A stretch of 64,000 bases of DNA from Oceanospirillales bacterium (GCA_018223185.1 JAAEYW010000021.1:19347-83346), one strand, 5' to 3'. Counted from the stretch's first letter, positions 10,267 through 19,547 are shown. Notes: generated by a model from the sequence alone, not told the origin. A program made the numbers and translations.

Positions 10267-10814
10267 ATGATGGCTTTAAGCAGCGACTGGCTGGTGGTGC
10301 AATTCTGATTGTGGCGGCAGCAATACTGCTGCCAATCTTTTTTGATGGTGCTGGTTATCGTGAGCGCCAGCTTGAAAGCGCGATTCCGCCGCCGCCAATT
10401 GAGCCGCAGCTTGTGGTCATTGCACCCGAGAATAACCCCTTGCCCGATACATCGACACCTGCAGCTCCGGCCGCGCCGGTAACTGTTGCTGTAATGCCGC
10501 AACAGGTTGCCGAGGCGGTAGCAAAGCAGAAACCGGTCATTCAGGAACGTGAAGATCCACCTGCGCTGGACCAGGAAGGCGTTCCAGTTGCCTGGAGTCT
10601 GCAGCTGGCAAGCTTTAAGGATGAAGATAATGCTAAAGGACTGCGTACCAAACTGATCAAGGCCGGTTATAAAGTCTATATTCGTAAGACGGGCGATCTG
10701 GTGAAAGTGTTTGTCGGGCCGGATATCCAGAAAACCCGGTTGACGGCTTTGCAGGGAGATATTCAGAAAGAGTTCGGTCTGGACGGTATTATAGTCCGTT
10801 TCACGACACGATAA
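10263..10814 (+). CDS. dedD: SPOR-domain cell division protein, DedD-like
   Basis: A 183-residue bitopic protein. One membrane span lies near residues 9-30 (LAGGAILIVAAAILLPIFF), a proline/alanine-rich periplasmic linker follows, and a C-terminal SPOR domain (about 113-183, starting WSLQLASFKDEDNA) should bind denuded septal glycan. Length and architecture match DedD, and the folC-dedD-cvpA-purF order is the same as in E. coli. The start is GTG, overlapping the folC stop (GTGA). Confidence 0.88.
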   Translation: MNDGFKQRLAGGAILIVAAAILLPIFFDGAGYRERQLESAIPPPPIEPQLVVIAPENNPLPDTSTPAAPAAPVTVAVMPQQVAEAVAKQKPVIQEREDPPALDQEGVPVAWSLQLASFKDEDNAKGLRTKLIKAGYKVYIRKTGDLVKVFVGPDIQKTRLTALQGDIQKEFGLDGIIVRFTTR

Positions 10815-10882
10815 ACGTTGGGTTCAGCTGACAGCTCTGGTAGAATTCGCCCCTTATTCTGATCCTGACGTAGACATTTAGT

Positions 10883-11392
10883 ATGACACTCAACTGGGCC
10901 GATTGGGCAATTATCGGCATCATAACAATTTCCGGGTTATACAGCCTGCGTGGCGGCTTTATGAAAGAAGCGCTGTCGCTGCTGACCTGGGTAGCTGCAT
11001 TTATTGTAGCCCGACTGTTTGCCCCCTCATTGAGTACCCTGCTGGAAGATCTTTTGCAGACGCCTTCGCTACGTATAGGCGCAGCCTTTATACTACTTTT
11101 TGTCGCCACCCTGATGGTGGGTGCGGTTATCAATAACCTTATTAATATGCTGGTTCAGGCTACCGGCCTGAGCAGTACTGACCGGATTCTTGGAATCGGT
11201 TTCGGGGTCGTCAGAGGCGGTCTGATTGTCATTGTTATTACTGCGTTACTGGTGCGGTCACCTGTAACTGAAGATAGCTGGTGGGCAGAATCAACACTGA
11301 TTCCCCATTTTTTGCTGATGGAATCCTGGACACGGGACACAGCTGCTGATATTGGCCAGATGATCTGGAATATCAGTGGCCGGAATAGTTAA
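10883..11392 (+). CDS. cvpA: Colicin V production family protein CvpA
   Basis: A 169-residue inner membrane protein with about four hydrophobic spans (roughly residues 5-23, 28-46, 63-85 and 104-124). It belongs to the CvpA family, named for colicin V export but widely conserved directly upstream of purF. The exact role is unknown; links to envelope homeostasis have been reported in enteric bacteria. The motif DWAIIGIITISGLYSLRGGF is typical of the N-terminus. purF follows 54 bases later. Confidence 0.9.
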   Translation: MTLNWADWAIIGIITISGLYSLRGGFMKEALSLLTWVAAFIVARLFAPSLSTLLEDLLQTPSLRIGAAFILLFVATLMVGAVINNLINMLVQATGLSSTDRILGIGFGVVRGGLIVIVITALLVRSPVTEDSWWAESTLIPHFLLMESWTRDTAADIGQMIWNISGRNS

Positions 11393-11446
11393 ACCAATTT
11401 TTCATTTATACTTGCTGTAACTAACTTAATACCTGAGGTAGCCTGA

Positions 11447-12964
11447 ATGTGCGGTATAGTTGGCATCGTAGCCAAAAGTAATGTGAATCAGACGATTTTT
11501 GATGCATTGACAGTGCTACAACACCGTGGCCAGGATGCCGCCGGTATGGTGACTTGTGAAGCCGACCGATTCTTTATGCGTAAAGATAATGGTCTGGTAA
11601 ATGAAGTGTTTCGTACCCGTCATATGAAACGCTTAATGGGTAATGTGGGTATTGGTCATGTACGGTACCCGACTGCAGGCAGCTCCAGCTCCGCTGAAGC
11701 GCAACCATTCTATGTCAACGCGCCTTATGGTATTGCGCTGGCACATAATGGTAATCTGACCAATACAGCAGATCTGCGCGAACAGATGCGTAAAGAGAAT
11801 CTGCGTCATATCAACACTACCTCTGATTCAGAGGTGTTGCTGAACATCATGGCTCATGAATTACAGCAGATTGGCAAACTGATTCCTGCCGCTGATGATA
11901 TTTTTGCAGCGATAAAAGCGGTGCATAAACGGGTTCGGGGCGGCTATGCAGTTGTCTCTGTGATCACCGGTTACGGCATTGTTGCATTTCGTGACCCCCA
12001 CGGTATTCGTCCACTGGTATACGGTCTGCGTGAAACCGCTGAAGGCACTGAATATATGGTGGCTTCGGAATCGGTTGCGCTGGATATTTCCGGTTTTACC
12101 CTGATTCGTGATGTTGCGCCTGGCGAAGCGATCTTTATTACCCAGGATGGCGAGGTTCACGCGATGCAGTGTGCGGAGAACCCTCAGTTGCATCCCTGTC
12201 TGTTTGAATATGTCTATCTCGCGCGTCCGGACTCAATCATTGACGAAGTGAATGTTTATAAGTCCCGTATGCGAATGGGTGTGAAGCTGGCAGAGAAAGT
12301 GATGCGTGAGCGGCCGGATCATGATATCGACGTGATTATTCCCATACCAGATACCAGCCGGACGGCAGCACTCGAAATGGCTCACCATCTGGATGTTAAG
12401 TTCCGCGAAGGTTTTATTAAAAACCGTTATATCGGCCGGACATTTATTATGCCGGGTCAGACCCAGCGGACTAAATCGGTTCGCCGTAAACTCAACCCGA
12501 TTGAGCTTGAATTTAAAGACCGGGTGGTGATGCTGGTGGATGATTCTATTGTGCGTGGTACTACGTCACAGCAGATTGTTCAGATGGCCCGTGAGATGGG
12601 TGCTAAAAAAGTCTACTTTGCGTCTGCTGCGCCAGCGGTTCGCTACCCTAATGTGTATGGTATCGATATGCCTTCAGCTTCCGAGTTGATAGCGCATGGT
12701 CGTACCGATGATGAAGTGGGTGAAGAGATTGGTGCTGACTGGATGCTGTATCAGGATCTGGATGATCTGAAAGATTGCCTGTTGGCAGGTAACGGCTCAG
12801 TCACTGGTTTTGATGCTTCAGTATTCGATGGTAAATATATTACCGGTGATATTGATGAAGCGTATCTCAACCGTATCGACGCCGAGCGTAACGATATGGC
12901 GAAAGGCGGCGATAAGAAATCAACTACCAATCAGAATGCAGATATGCATGCGACGATAAGCTGA
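11447..12964 (+). CDS. purF: Amidophosphoribosyltransferase
   Basis: First committed step of purine synthesis: PRPP plus glutamine gives phosphoribosylamine. The N-terminal nucleophile is the cysteine directly after the initiator Met (MCGIVGI), exposed when Met is removed. The glutaminase half has [10 protein letters not shown] and GHVRYPT. The phosphoribosyltransferase half has the PRPP loop [12 protein letters not shown] at about residues 361-373. At 505 residues it has the usual length, and the cysteine pattern is that of the E. coli type without an iron-sulfur cluster. GAGGT precedes the ATG. Confidence 0.97.
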   Translation: MCGIVGIVAKSNVNQTIFDALTVLQHRGQDAAGMVTCEADRFFMRKDNGLVNEVFRTRHMKRLMGNVGIGHVRYPTAGSSSSAEAQPFYVNAPYGIALAHNGNLTNTADLREQMRKENLRHINTTSDSEVLLNIMAHELQQIGKLIPAADDIFAAIKAVHKRVRGGYAVVSVITGYGIVAFRDPHGIRPLVYGLRETAEGTEYMVASESVALDISGFTLIRDVAPGEAIFITQDGEVHAMQCAENPQLHPCLFEYVYLARPDSIIDEVNVYKSRMRMGVKLAEKVMRERPDHDIDVIIPIPDTSRTAALEMAHHLDVKFREGFIKNRYIGRTFIMPGQTQRTKSVRRKLNPIELEFKDRVVMLVDDSIVRGTTSQQIVQMAREMGAKKVYFASAAPAVRYPNVYGIDMPSASELIAHGRTDDEVGEEIGADWMLYQDLDDLKDCLLAGNGSVTGFDASVFDGKYITGDIDEAYLNRIDAERNDMAKGGDKKSTTNQNADMHATIS

Positions 12965-13043
12965 CCAAGTGAGGGTGTATTTTGGTAACTGTCGCAAATC
13001 AAGTAAGTACTGAACAGGTACTATTAAGTAGGAACGATGGCTG

Positions 13044-14261
13044 ATGTCCAAATCCAGTTTTGAGCGTCCAGAACGGATTCAGTTTGAGGATGCTGACTAC
13101 GAGTTCAGCACCCTGGCAATTCGCGCTGGGCAACACCGGAGTGATGAGGGAGAGCATAATGATGCGATCTACCCGACCTCCAGCTTTGTCTACTCCAGTG
13201 CCAGAGAGGCGGCTGCCCGCTTTGGTGGTGAAGAAGAGGGAAACATCTATTCCCGCTTTACCAACCCGACCGTCAATGCTTTCGAGCGGCGAATGGCTGC
13301 TCTTGAAGGGGCTGAGCGTGCTGTTGCTACATCGTCTGGTATGGCGGCAATTCTCAGCACCTGCCTGTCACTGTTAAAGCAGGGCGATCATGTCGTCTGT
13401 TCACGCAGTGTATTTGGCTCCATTGTTTCACTGTTTGATAAGTATCTCAGTCGTACCGGTATCAGTGTTACCTATGTCGATCCTACTGACATAAACGCCT
13501 GGTCAGCGGCGGTTACCCCTGCAACCCGGATGTTTTTTCTGGAAACGCCTTCCAATCCGCTGGCGGAACTGGGAGATATTGCCGCGGTTGCTCATCTGGC
13601 ACATCAAAATGATGCTTTGTTAGTGGTGGACAACTGTTTTTGTACTCCTTCGCTGCAGCAGCCGCTGAAGCAGGGGGCTGATATCGTTGTGCATTCAGCA
13701 ACCAAATACCTTGATGGTCAGGGGCGCTGTGTTGGCGGTGTTGTTGTTGGTCGTGATAAAGAGATGGAAGAGGTCTACGGTTTTATCCGTACCGGTGGTG
13801 CTTGTCTCAGCCCGTTTAATGCCTGGGTCTTTATGAAGGGCTTAGAAACGCTGGAGCTGCGCATGATGGCTCACAGTGCTAATGCGATGGCAATTGCGCT
13901 CTGGCTGCAGCAGCAACCGGGTATTGATAAGGTCTATTACTCGGGTCTTGAAGAGCATCCTCAGCATCAACTGGCGAAACAGCAGCAGCGTGCGTTTGGT
14001 GGTGTGCTGGCGTTTGAGGTGAGCGGTGATAAAGAGGCCGCATGGCGCTTTATAGATGCGACTCAGATGATATCCATTACCGGTAATCTGGGTGATGTGA
14101 AAAGCACCATTACCCATCCGGGCACCACTACACATGGGCGGATGAGTGCTGAAGCGAAGGCAACGGCGGGCATAAAAGATAATCTGATCCGCCTCTCTGT
14201 GGGACTTGAATCGATCGAAGATATCAAGCGTGATCTGCAACTGGGTCTGGCAGCTATCTGA
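13044..14261 (+). CDS. metZ: O-succinylhomoserine sulfhydrylase
   Basis: A PLP enzyme of the Cys/Met metabolism family that makes homocysteine from O-succinylhomoserine and sulfide, a one-step route in place of MetB/MetC. The PLP lysine is Lys221 in VHSATKYLDGQGR. The N-terminal region NDAIYPTSSFVYSSA and the C-terminal LIRLSVGLESIEDI are characteristic. At 405 residues the length is normal. purF-metZ is the standard neighbourhood in Pseudomonas and relatives, which favours MetZ over other family members. A terminator follows. Confidence 0.93.
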   Translation: MSKSSFERPERIQFEDADYEFSTLAIRAGQHRSDEGEHNDAIYPTSSFVYSSAREAAARFGGEEEGNIYSRFTNPTVNAFERRMAALEGAERAVATSSGMAAILSTCLSLLKQGDHVVCSRSVFGSIVSLFDKYLSRTGISVTYVDPTDINAWSAAVTPATRMFFLETPSNPLAELGDIAAVAHLAHQNDALLVVDNCFCTPSLQQPLKQGADIVVHSATKYLDGQGRCVGGVVVGRDKEMEEVYGFIRTGGACLSPFNAWVFMKGLETLELRMMAHSANAMAIALWLQQQPGIDKVYYSGLEEHPQHQLAKQQQRAFGGVLAFEVSGDKEAAWRFIDATQMISITGNLGDVKSTITHPGTTTHGRMSAEAKATAGIKDNLIRLSVGLESIEDIKRDLQLGLAAI

Positions 14262-14279
14262 TTGGTTCGGCTAGCAGGG

Positions 14280-14315
14280 ATGCCCGCCCGGTCATGACCG
14301 GAGCGGGCATTTTTA
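14280..14315 (+). terminator. Rho-independent terminator after metZ
   Basis: ATGCCCGC pairs with GCGGGCAT around an inner palindrome CCGGTCATGACCGG, followed by TTTTTAT. Confidence 0.9.
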
Positions 14316-14317
14316 TG

Positions 14318-14839
14318 TCACTCCAGAGACCACTCATCCAGGGTGGTATGCACTGCTCCGGTAGAATGAAGTTTACTTTTTTTCAGCAAGACAGAGGATA
14401 AAGTGAAGTTGAATTCTTTGTCATAAAAAGCCTCGCTGAAACGCCTTACCTGAGTCTGAGTCAGCGGTTTATGACTGCGTGCGAGCGTCAGATGGGGATG
14501 GAACGTATGCTGTTCAAACTGGACTCCCTGCCGCTGCAGAGCGGTACTGAGGTGCTGCTGAAGCTGTTGTAGCGGTTCCGGTGAATCGACCCCGAGCCAG
14601 ATCACGCCAGAGCGAAACTGACCAATACCGTGCAGACATATTTTAAACGGTTCCTGAGTCAGCTCCCCGAAGACTCTGTTAACCGAATTACGGATAGTAT
14701 GTGGTTGTTTTCCGAGAAACAACAGGGTCAGATGGAGCTGTTCGGCAGTCATCAGGCGCAGGTCTTTAAGCTGCGGGCAGCAGCGGCGGATCGAATGACG
14801 CACTGCTGCCGGAGGGTCAATTGAAATGAACGTACGCAT
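14318..14839 (-). CDS. thpR: RNA 2',3'-cyclic phosphodiesterase (2'-5' RNA ligase family)
   Basis: A small 2H-phosphoesterase of 173 residues that opens 2',3'-cyclic phosphates in RNA and can join some 2'-5' linked halves in vitro. The two catalytic HxT motifs are HLTLLFLG (about residues 36-43) and HPHLTLAR (about 114-121), at the expected spacing. It starts with MRTFISIDPP, typical of the family. It is divergent from dusC, 26 bases away, so the two share a promoter region; both act on RNA. Confidence 0.92.
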   Translation of the reverse strand: MRTFISIDPPAAVRHSIRRCCPQLKDLRLMTAEQLHLTLLFLGKQPHTIRNSVNRVFGELTQEPFKICLHGIGQFRSGVIWLGVDSPEPLQQLQQHLSTALQRQGVQFEQHTFHPHLTLARSHKPLTQTQVRRFSEAFYDKEFNFTLSSVLLKKSKLHSTGAVHTTLDEWSLE

Positions 14840-14865
14840 AACTGAATATTAGGCTGGAAACAGGA

Positions 14866-15828
14866 TTGAAGATAGTACTTGCTCCGATGGAGGGTGTTGT
14901 TGATGCGCCGATGCGGGAAATGCTCACCCGTATTGGTGGAATTGACCAGTGCGTAACGGAGTTTGTCCGTGTATCAGAGCGGGTGCTGCCGGCGAAAGTG
15001 TTTCGTAAAATCAGCCCCGAACTGTTTAATGAGAGTTGTACAAGTTCAGGCACTCCGGTGATATTGCAGCTGCTGGGCAGTGATCCTCAGATTGTTGCGG
15101 GGAATGCCCGTAAGGCGGTCAGCATCGGCGCCCGAGGGATAGACCTGAATTTTGGTTGTCCTGCGAAAACGGTTAATAAAAGCAGGGGCGGTGCGATTCT
15201 TCTGAATGAGCCCGAGCTGGTGCATAAGATCGTCTGGTGGGTTCGTCAGGCGGTGCCAGATCATATTCCGGTCACGGCAAAGATGCGTCTGGGCTACCAT
15301 GACAAATCCCTTGCTCTGGATAATGCCGCTGCAATTACAGATGCGGGAGCCTGTGGTCTGACAGTTCATGCCCGAACCAAAGAGGAGGGTTACCGCCCAC
15401 CGGCACACTGGGAATGGATTGCACGCATCAGAGAGCATGTGTCCATACCGGTCACCGCGAATGGTGAGGTGTGGAACTGGCAGGATTATCAGCGTTGTCG
15501 CGAGGTGAGTGGCTGTGACGATGTGATGATCGGCCGGGGGCTGGTGGCCGCACCGGATCTGGGATTACGGATTAAAGCCCTGCAGCGGGGTGATGATCCT
15601 GATCATCTGAGCTGGCCTGAGATGCTGGTGCTTCTGCAGCAGTTTCTGGAGATGGTAGAACAGCAGCTGGCGCCCAAATATGTTCATGGCCGGGTGAAGC
15701 AGTGGCTGAAGATGATGTCACGGGAATATGCCGAGGCGATGCCGATGTTGCAGCAGATGCGGACACTTAAACAGGTGGCTGAAGTCCGGGAGTTTCTGCA
15801 TCAGTATTCAGCACAGTTCAGAGTCTGA
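14866..15828 (+). CDS. dusC: tRNA-dihydrouridine(16) synthase DusC
   Basis: Reduces U16 of tRNA to dihydrouridine with FMN and NADPH. The catalytic cysteine is Cys98 in LNFGCPAKTVNKSRGG, the same number as in E. coli DusC. The FMN phosphate site VTANGEVWNWQDY and the HARTKEEGYRPPAHWEW segment are of the DusC subfamily. The start appears to be a TTG at 14866, because the first ATG (codon 8) lies inside the FMN-binding motif LAPMEGVVDAPMR. CAGG directly precedes it, so translation initiation may be weak. Confidence 0.94.
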   Translation: MKIVLAPMEGVVDAPMREMLTRIGGIDQCVTEFVRVSERVLPAKVFRKISPELFNESCTSSGTPVILQLLGSDPQIVAGNARKAVSIGARGIDLNFGCPAKTVNKSRGGAILLNEPELVHKIVWWVRQAVPDHIPVTAKMRLGYHDKSLALDNAAAITDAGACGLTVHARTKEEGYRPPAHWEWIARIREHVSIPVTANGEVWNWQDYQRCREVSGCDDVMIGRGLVAAPDLGLRIKALQRGDDPDHLSWPEMLVLLQQFLEMVEQQLAPKYVHGRVKQWLKMMSREYAEAMPMLQQMRTLKQVAEVREFLHQYSAQFRV

Positions 15829-15881
15829 ATGCCTGAACTCAAGAACTCCAGTACATTGTTTTCGCGGTAACGGACTTAACC

Positions 15882-16920
15882 TCATCTGACAGGCTGCCAC
15901 CGGGCTCCCCAGCTTCCGGGTTGGGCCTTAAACCGTCCGGCCAGGGGCGTTTTGCAGTTTGTGCAGCAACCGCGCTCATCAAGGTTCCATTCACCCATTT
16001 CATACTGACAGCGTTCAATCAGCAAATTACCACAGTGGCTGCAATAGGTTGGGCCGCATCTCTGATGCGCCAACGTTACCGGTGTAAACATGTTTCAGGC
16101 CGTAACTGAACGTAATCTGACGGGCTTTTTCGAGTGTTGCTTGCGGCGTGGGCTGTTGGTCCAGCATCTTATAATCCGGATGGAAAGCAGTGAAGAGCAG
16201 GGGGGGCGAATGGCCCCAGCTTACCCATAATCCATTCACACATCGCCTGTAACTCTGCCGGATCATCATTTTCCCCGGGAATGATCAGATTGGTTATCTC
16301 TACCCAGTAATCGGTTTCATTTAGCAGATAGATCAGGGTATCCAGTGCCGGCTGTAGATGGCCGCTACAGAATGTGTGATAAAAGTTCTCATTTAAGCCT
16401 TTCAGGTCGATATTGGCTGCGTCCATATGACTGAAGAACTCTGTTCTGGGTTCTGCAAGGATATAACCGGCAGAGACTGCAACAGAGTTGATATTCTGTT
16501 CCCGGCAGGCCTTAGCAGCGTCGATCGCATACTCCATAAATATCACCGGGTCATTATAGGTATATGCAATTGAGCGGCAGCAAGTTTTTACGCAGGTATC
16601 GGCGTGTATCTGCGGAGTGGCCTGGCTGGCAAGGGTGTCCATCTGTCTTGATTTGCTTATGTCCCGGATCTGACAAAGCTTGCAGCTAAGATAGCAGCCA
16701 TTTTGTACCAAATGAGGGTGCCGGTGTGCCGGGTAGAAAATGATTAAGTGGTTTCTTTTCAATTGGATCGATGCAAAAGTCGCTGGAGCGGCCGTAACTG
16801 TAAAGAACTATTCCGCTGCCTTCATCACAGCCTCTGACATAACAGAGCCCCCTCCGACCCTCTTTCAGTTTGCGCTGATGGGGCAGATGTCACACTGAAC
16901 CCGGTCATCCGCAGTGAGGT
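15882..16920 (-). pseudogene. amrS: AmmeMemoRadiSam radical SAM enzyme, multiply frameshifted
   Basis: Joined fragments on the minus strand give a recognisable AmmeMemoRadiSam-type radical SAM enzyme, but at least four frameshifts break it. Frame 1 carries DDRVQCDICP (near 16880). One base is missing before frame 2, which has RRGLCYVRGC and PIEKKPLNHFLPGTP. An extra A near 16700 leads into frame 3, with the SAM cluster motif CYLSCKLC, then MDTLASQATP, YNDPVIFMEYAID and MDAANIDLKG. An extra C in a run of seven (about 16200) leads to frame 4, with LLFTAFHPDYKMLD and LKHVYTGNV. An extra base near 16077 leads to frame 5, with YCSHCGNLLIER and WNLDERGCC. Two shifts sit in homopolymers, so sequencing error is possible, but not likely for all four. 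No clear start codon was found. Confidence 0.85.
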
Positions 16921-17017
16921 GCCAGTATCGGGGGGATGATTTGGATTGACTGATCTCACTGTATTGATGGCCTATACTTAATGTGTTGTTATTTTCGTTA
17001 TTTAAGGATCAGTCTAT

Positions 17018-17797
17018 ATGAGAATTAAGCAATCTGCTGTGGCAGGTATGTTTTATCCGGATAATGCTGATGAGCTAGCTTTTATTGTCAGCAAGTTGCT
17101 GGCGGATAATCCGCAGCAGGGCTGTATGCCTGTTGCGCTTCAGGTTCCTCATGCGGGTCTGATCTATTCTGGTGGCGTTGCTGCCAGGGCGTATAACAGG
17201 ATTCGCCCTTATCTGAATTCTATCAGCCGGATCATCCTTTTAGGACCGGCCCACAGAGTTCCGCTGCAGGGAATGGCAGTGATGGATGCTGGTCTTTGGC
17301 AAACGCCACTGGGGCAGATTCAGATAGACAGCGTACTGAGTGATGCGCTGGTCAGCGAAGGGTTGGTTGTTGTGAACGATCAGGCTCATGCGCAGGAGCA
17401 CTGTCTGGAGGTCCAGCTGCCATTTTTACAGGTTCTGGATGGTGAATATCGTATTGTACCGGTGCTTGTTGGCCAGACTCCGTTAGCCTGGGTGTCTGCT
17501 TTGATCGCTCGGGTGTTAAAAGCGCCGGGGACCCTGGTGGTTATCAGCAGTGATCTGAGTCATTTTCATACTTATAGTGAAGCTAACCTGATAGACCGGG
17601 CAACACTTCGGCAGATAAATCAGCTGAATACTGATATTACAGGGCAGCAGGCGTGTGGCTGTTATGCTCTCAACGGTTTATTGGCTTATGCATCGGATAA
17701 TGGGTTGAAAGCAGAAAATCTCGGATACTGTAATTCAGGTGATACGGCGGGCGATAAGAGCAGGGTTGTGGGGTATTCATCCTATGCATTCTATTGA
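17018..17797 (+). CDS. amrB: AmmeMemoRadiSam system protein B (Memo family)
   Basis: A 259-residue protein of the MEMO1 / class III extradiol dioxygenase-like fold; the bacterial role is unknown. Likely metal-site histidines are visible: His45 in VPHAGLIYSGG, His79 in LGPAHRVPL, the histidines in AHAQEHCLEVQLPFL, and those in SSDLSHFHTY. The C-terminal [21 protein letters not shown] is a hallmark of the family. It overlaps the AMMECR1 gene by 14 bases and is divergent from the broken radical SAM gene, so two of the three members of the conserved trio are intact. Human MEMO1 binds iron and copper; this is family knowledge, not seen here. Confidence 0.92.
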   Translation: MRIKQSAVAGMFYPDNADELAFIVSKLLADNPQQGCMPVALQVPHAGLIYSGGVAARAYNRIRPYLNSISRIILLGPAHRVPLQGMAVMDAGLWQTPLGQIQIDSVLSDALVSEGLVVVNDQAHAQEHCLEVQLPFLQVLDGEYRIVPVLVGQTPLAWVSALIARVLKAPGTLVVISSDLSHFHTYSEANLIDRATLRQINQLNTDITGQQACGCYALNGLLAYASDNGLKAENLGYCNSGDTAGDKSRVVGYSSYAFY

Positions 17798-18374
17798 GCA
17801 TTACAGTGAGGCTGAGCAGCAGGTGTTGCTCAATCTGGCCCGGGATACGGTTGCCCGGGGAGTGCGGGGGCTTAAACCAGAGCGTCCCGCCAGTGAATTA
17901 ATTCCCGCCGCTCTTGAAAAATCCCGGGCTTGCTTTGTTACGCTTAAAATCGATGGACATCTGCGGGGGTGTATCGGCAATCTTGAAGCGGTCAGCTCGC
18001 TGGCAGATGCGGTTCTGCGCAACAGCTATCTGGCGGCATTCAGTGATGAGCGCTTTGAGCCGGTGAGTAAGGCTGAGCTGGAAAAACTGCAATATGAGAT
18101 CTCGGTGCTGACGCCGATGGTGCCACTGCCTGTCGGCAGTGAGTCAGATCTGCTGACAAAAATCCGTCCCTTCGTTGATGGTCTGGTATTTGAGGCGGAA
18201 GGACGGCGAGCTACATTTTTACCCTCGGTATGGGAGCAGCTCAGGCAGCCGGAGCTGTTTCTGCGGCAGTTGCGTCTGAAAGCGGGTCTGGCACCGGATT
18301 ACTGGAGTGATGCAGTGCAGTGCTGGACTTATCAGGCGGTTAAAATCGGGGAAACAGTCAGTGATCCGGGTTGA
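17784..18374 (+). CDS. amrA: AmmeMemoRadiSam system protein A (AMMECR1 domain)
   Basis: A 196-residue AMMECR1-domain protein. The strictly conserved LRGCIG motif is present in [12 protein letters not shown] (about residues 57-68), and the [14 protein letters not shown] stretch also fits. The biochemical function is unknown. The ATG at 17784 lies within the end of amrB, and the gene's own end overlaps the GTG start of the macrodomain gene, so amrB, amrA and the macrodomain gene form a tightly coupled operon. An upstream in-frame start at 17739 would sit wholly inside amrB and is less likely. Confidence 0.92.
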   Translation: MHSIEHYSEAEQQVLLNLARDTVARGVRGLKPERPASELIPAALEKSRACFVTLKIDGHLRGCIGNLEAVSSLADAVLRNSYLAAFSDERFEPVSKAELEKLQYEISVLTPMVPLPVGSESDLLTKIRPFVDGLVFEAEGRRATFLPSVWEQLRQPELFLRQLRLKAGLAPDYWSDAVQCWTYQAVKIGETVSDPG

Positions 18375-18858
18375 AACGGGTGATATTACCAGGCTTAAGG
18401 TCGATGCGATTGTGAATGCTGCTAATAACTCTCTGCTTGGTGGGGGTGGGGTTGATGGTGCAATCCACCGGGCTGCCGGTCCCGGGTTGCTGGCAGAGTG
18501 CCGTACGATGAATGGTTGCCCAACCGGTGAGGCACGAATTACACCGGGATATAATTTGCCTGCCAGCTATGTGATTCATACAGTGGGGCCTGTCTGGCAG
18601 GGCGGTGGAAAAGGGGAGTCCCGCTTGCTGGAGTCCTGTTATCGGGAATGTTTGAAGCTTTGTCCGGGTAAGGGAATAACGCGCCTCGCTTTTCCTGCAA
18701 TCAGCTGTGGTGTTTATGGATATCCGAAACCGGAGGCCGTTGCCATAGCAGTCAACACCGTTTCAGCTCTGTATAAGGCTTATGGATTGGACGAAGTAAT
18801 CTTCTGCTGCTTTGATGAGGCGATGACTGCTCTCTATCGGGCTGCGATCAGTCTTTAA
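18361..18858 (+). CDS. Macrodomain protein (ADP-ribose-binding, MacroD/YmdB-like)
   Basis: A 165-residue stand-alone macrodomain, probably binding ADP-ribose and removing it from O-acetyl-ADP-ribose or from ADP-ribosylated acidic residues. The family landmarks [31 protein letters not shown] and [12 protein letters not shown] are in order, covering the adenine aspartate/asparagine region, the glycine loop and the diphosphate loop. The start is a GTG at 18361 overlapping amrA by 14 bases; codons upstream of it belong to amrA. Coupling with AMMECR1/Memo is notable. Substrate is not known. Confidence 0.9.
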   Translation: MIRVETGDITRLKVDAIVNAANNSLLGGGGVDGAIHRAAGPGLLAECRTMNGCPTGEARITPGYNLPASYVIHTVGPVWQGGGKGESRLLESCYRECLKLCPGKGITRLAFPAISCGVYGYPKPEAVAIAVNTVSALYKAYGLDEVIFCCFDEAMTALYRAAISL

Positions 18859-18897
18859 ACATTGCGCCTGATCTGCATTCGTCTTATTAAAATAAAA

Positions 18898-18924
18898 ACA
18901 GGGAACGATTCGCTCCCTGTTCTC
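18898..18924. terminator. Bidirectional terminator between macrodomain gene and hsp20
   Basis: AACAGGGA pairs with TCCCTGTT (18914-18921). The hairpin lies between convergent genes. T-rich flanks are modest on the plus strand, while on the minus strand TTTTTATTTTAATAAG follows the stem. Confidence 0.75.
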
Positions 18925-18959
18925 AGCTTTAAACGGCTGTAGTGCAGTCGTTAATCTTT

Positions 18960-19379
18960 TTAGTTGATCGTGATAATGCGGGGTTTCATTGCTTCAGGAA
19001 TTTCCTGTACCAGGTCGATGTGTAGCAAGCCATTTTCCATTGTTGCATCCGTAACGCGTACATGGTCTGCCAGCTGGAATTTACGCTCAAATCCTCTGGC
19101 TGCGATTCCCTGATGCAGGTACCGGCGTTCGGTTTCATCGGCTTTTTTACTACCGGTAACGGTTAGCATACCCTGCTCAGTATTGATTGATACTTCAGAC
19201 TTATCAAAACCTGCAATCGCCATCGTGATGCGATAGGCGTGCTCACTTATCAGTTCAATGTTGTAAGGTGGATAACCATTCTGGGTCTGTTCATTACGGG
19301 TGGCGTTGTCGATCATGGAGGCCAGACGGTCAAAGCCGATAGCGGAACGGTAGAGTGGAGCCAGGTCAAATTGACGCAT
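18960..19379 (-). CDS. ibpA: Small heat shock protein Hsp20, IbpA type
   Basis: A 139-residue alpha-crystallin-type holdase that binds unfolded proteins and aggregates. The start MRQFDLAPLYRSAIGFDRLASMID is the IbpA-type N-terminus; the alpha-crystallin domain spans about residues 38-125 (YNIELISEHAYRITMAIAGF to NGLLHIDLVQEIPEAMKP), and the C-terminal tail is short (RIITIN). The ATG at 19379 is chosen because it begins the family-specific N-terminus and has GAGGAT before it; a longer frame upstream is the 5' leader. The leader looks like a ROSE RNA thermometer with a heat-shock promoter. Confidence 0.93.
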   Translation of the reverse strand: MRQFDLAPLYRSAIGFDRLASMIDNATRNEQTQNGYPPYNIELISEHAYRITMAIAGFDKSEVSINTEQGMLTVTGSKKADETERRYLHQGIAARGFERKFQLADHVRVTDATMENGLLHIDLVQEIPEAMKPRIITIN

Positions 19380-19478
19380 AATAATATCCTCATAGAGCAA
19401 TATGTTTAAGGTGCCTATCACACTGATCAGGCGGTTAACGAATCTCTTCAGAGCCTCCGTTAACAACTTTATAAGGAC
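19380..19478 (-). promoter_or_regulatory. Probable ROSE-type RNA thermometer and sigma-32-like promoter of ibpA
   Basis: Just before the ibpA start the minus strand reads TTGCTCTATGAGGATATT. TTGCT can pair with the Shine-Dalgarno AGGA with an internal G-G, the hallmark of ROSE elements found before ibpA genes. Further upstream lie GTTAACGGAGGCTC and GAGATTCGTTAAC, whose GTTAACG/CGTTAAC ends are complementary and give the long stem of a multi-hairpin leader. Farther up, CTTGAAA (complement of 19490-19496), 13 bases, then CCTTATAAA (complement of 19468-19476) resembles a sigma-32 promoter. Confidence 0.65.
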
Positions 19479-19507
19479 AAAAAAAAGCCTTTCAAGGGAA
19501 AGGCTTT
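19479..19507 (-). terminator. Rho-independent terminator of the DUF2185 gene
   Basis: On the minus strand AAAGCCTTT, a 6-base loop and AAAGGCTTT are followed by a T run. The loop and second arm contain the CTTGAAA that may also serve as the ibpA -35 element. Confidence 0.85.
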
Positions 19508-19547
19508 ATATTTATTAAGTAAATTTCAGCAATGACTCACCCACGGG

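Noticed and set aside
16946..16978. TTGACT and TATACT as an amrB promoter
   Set aside because: The spacing is 21 bases, too long for a normal sigma-70 promoter.
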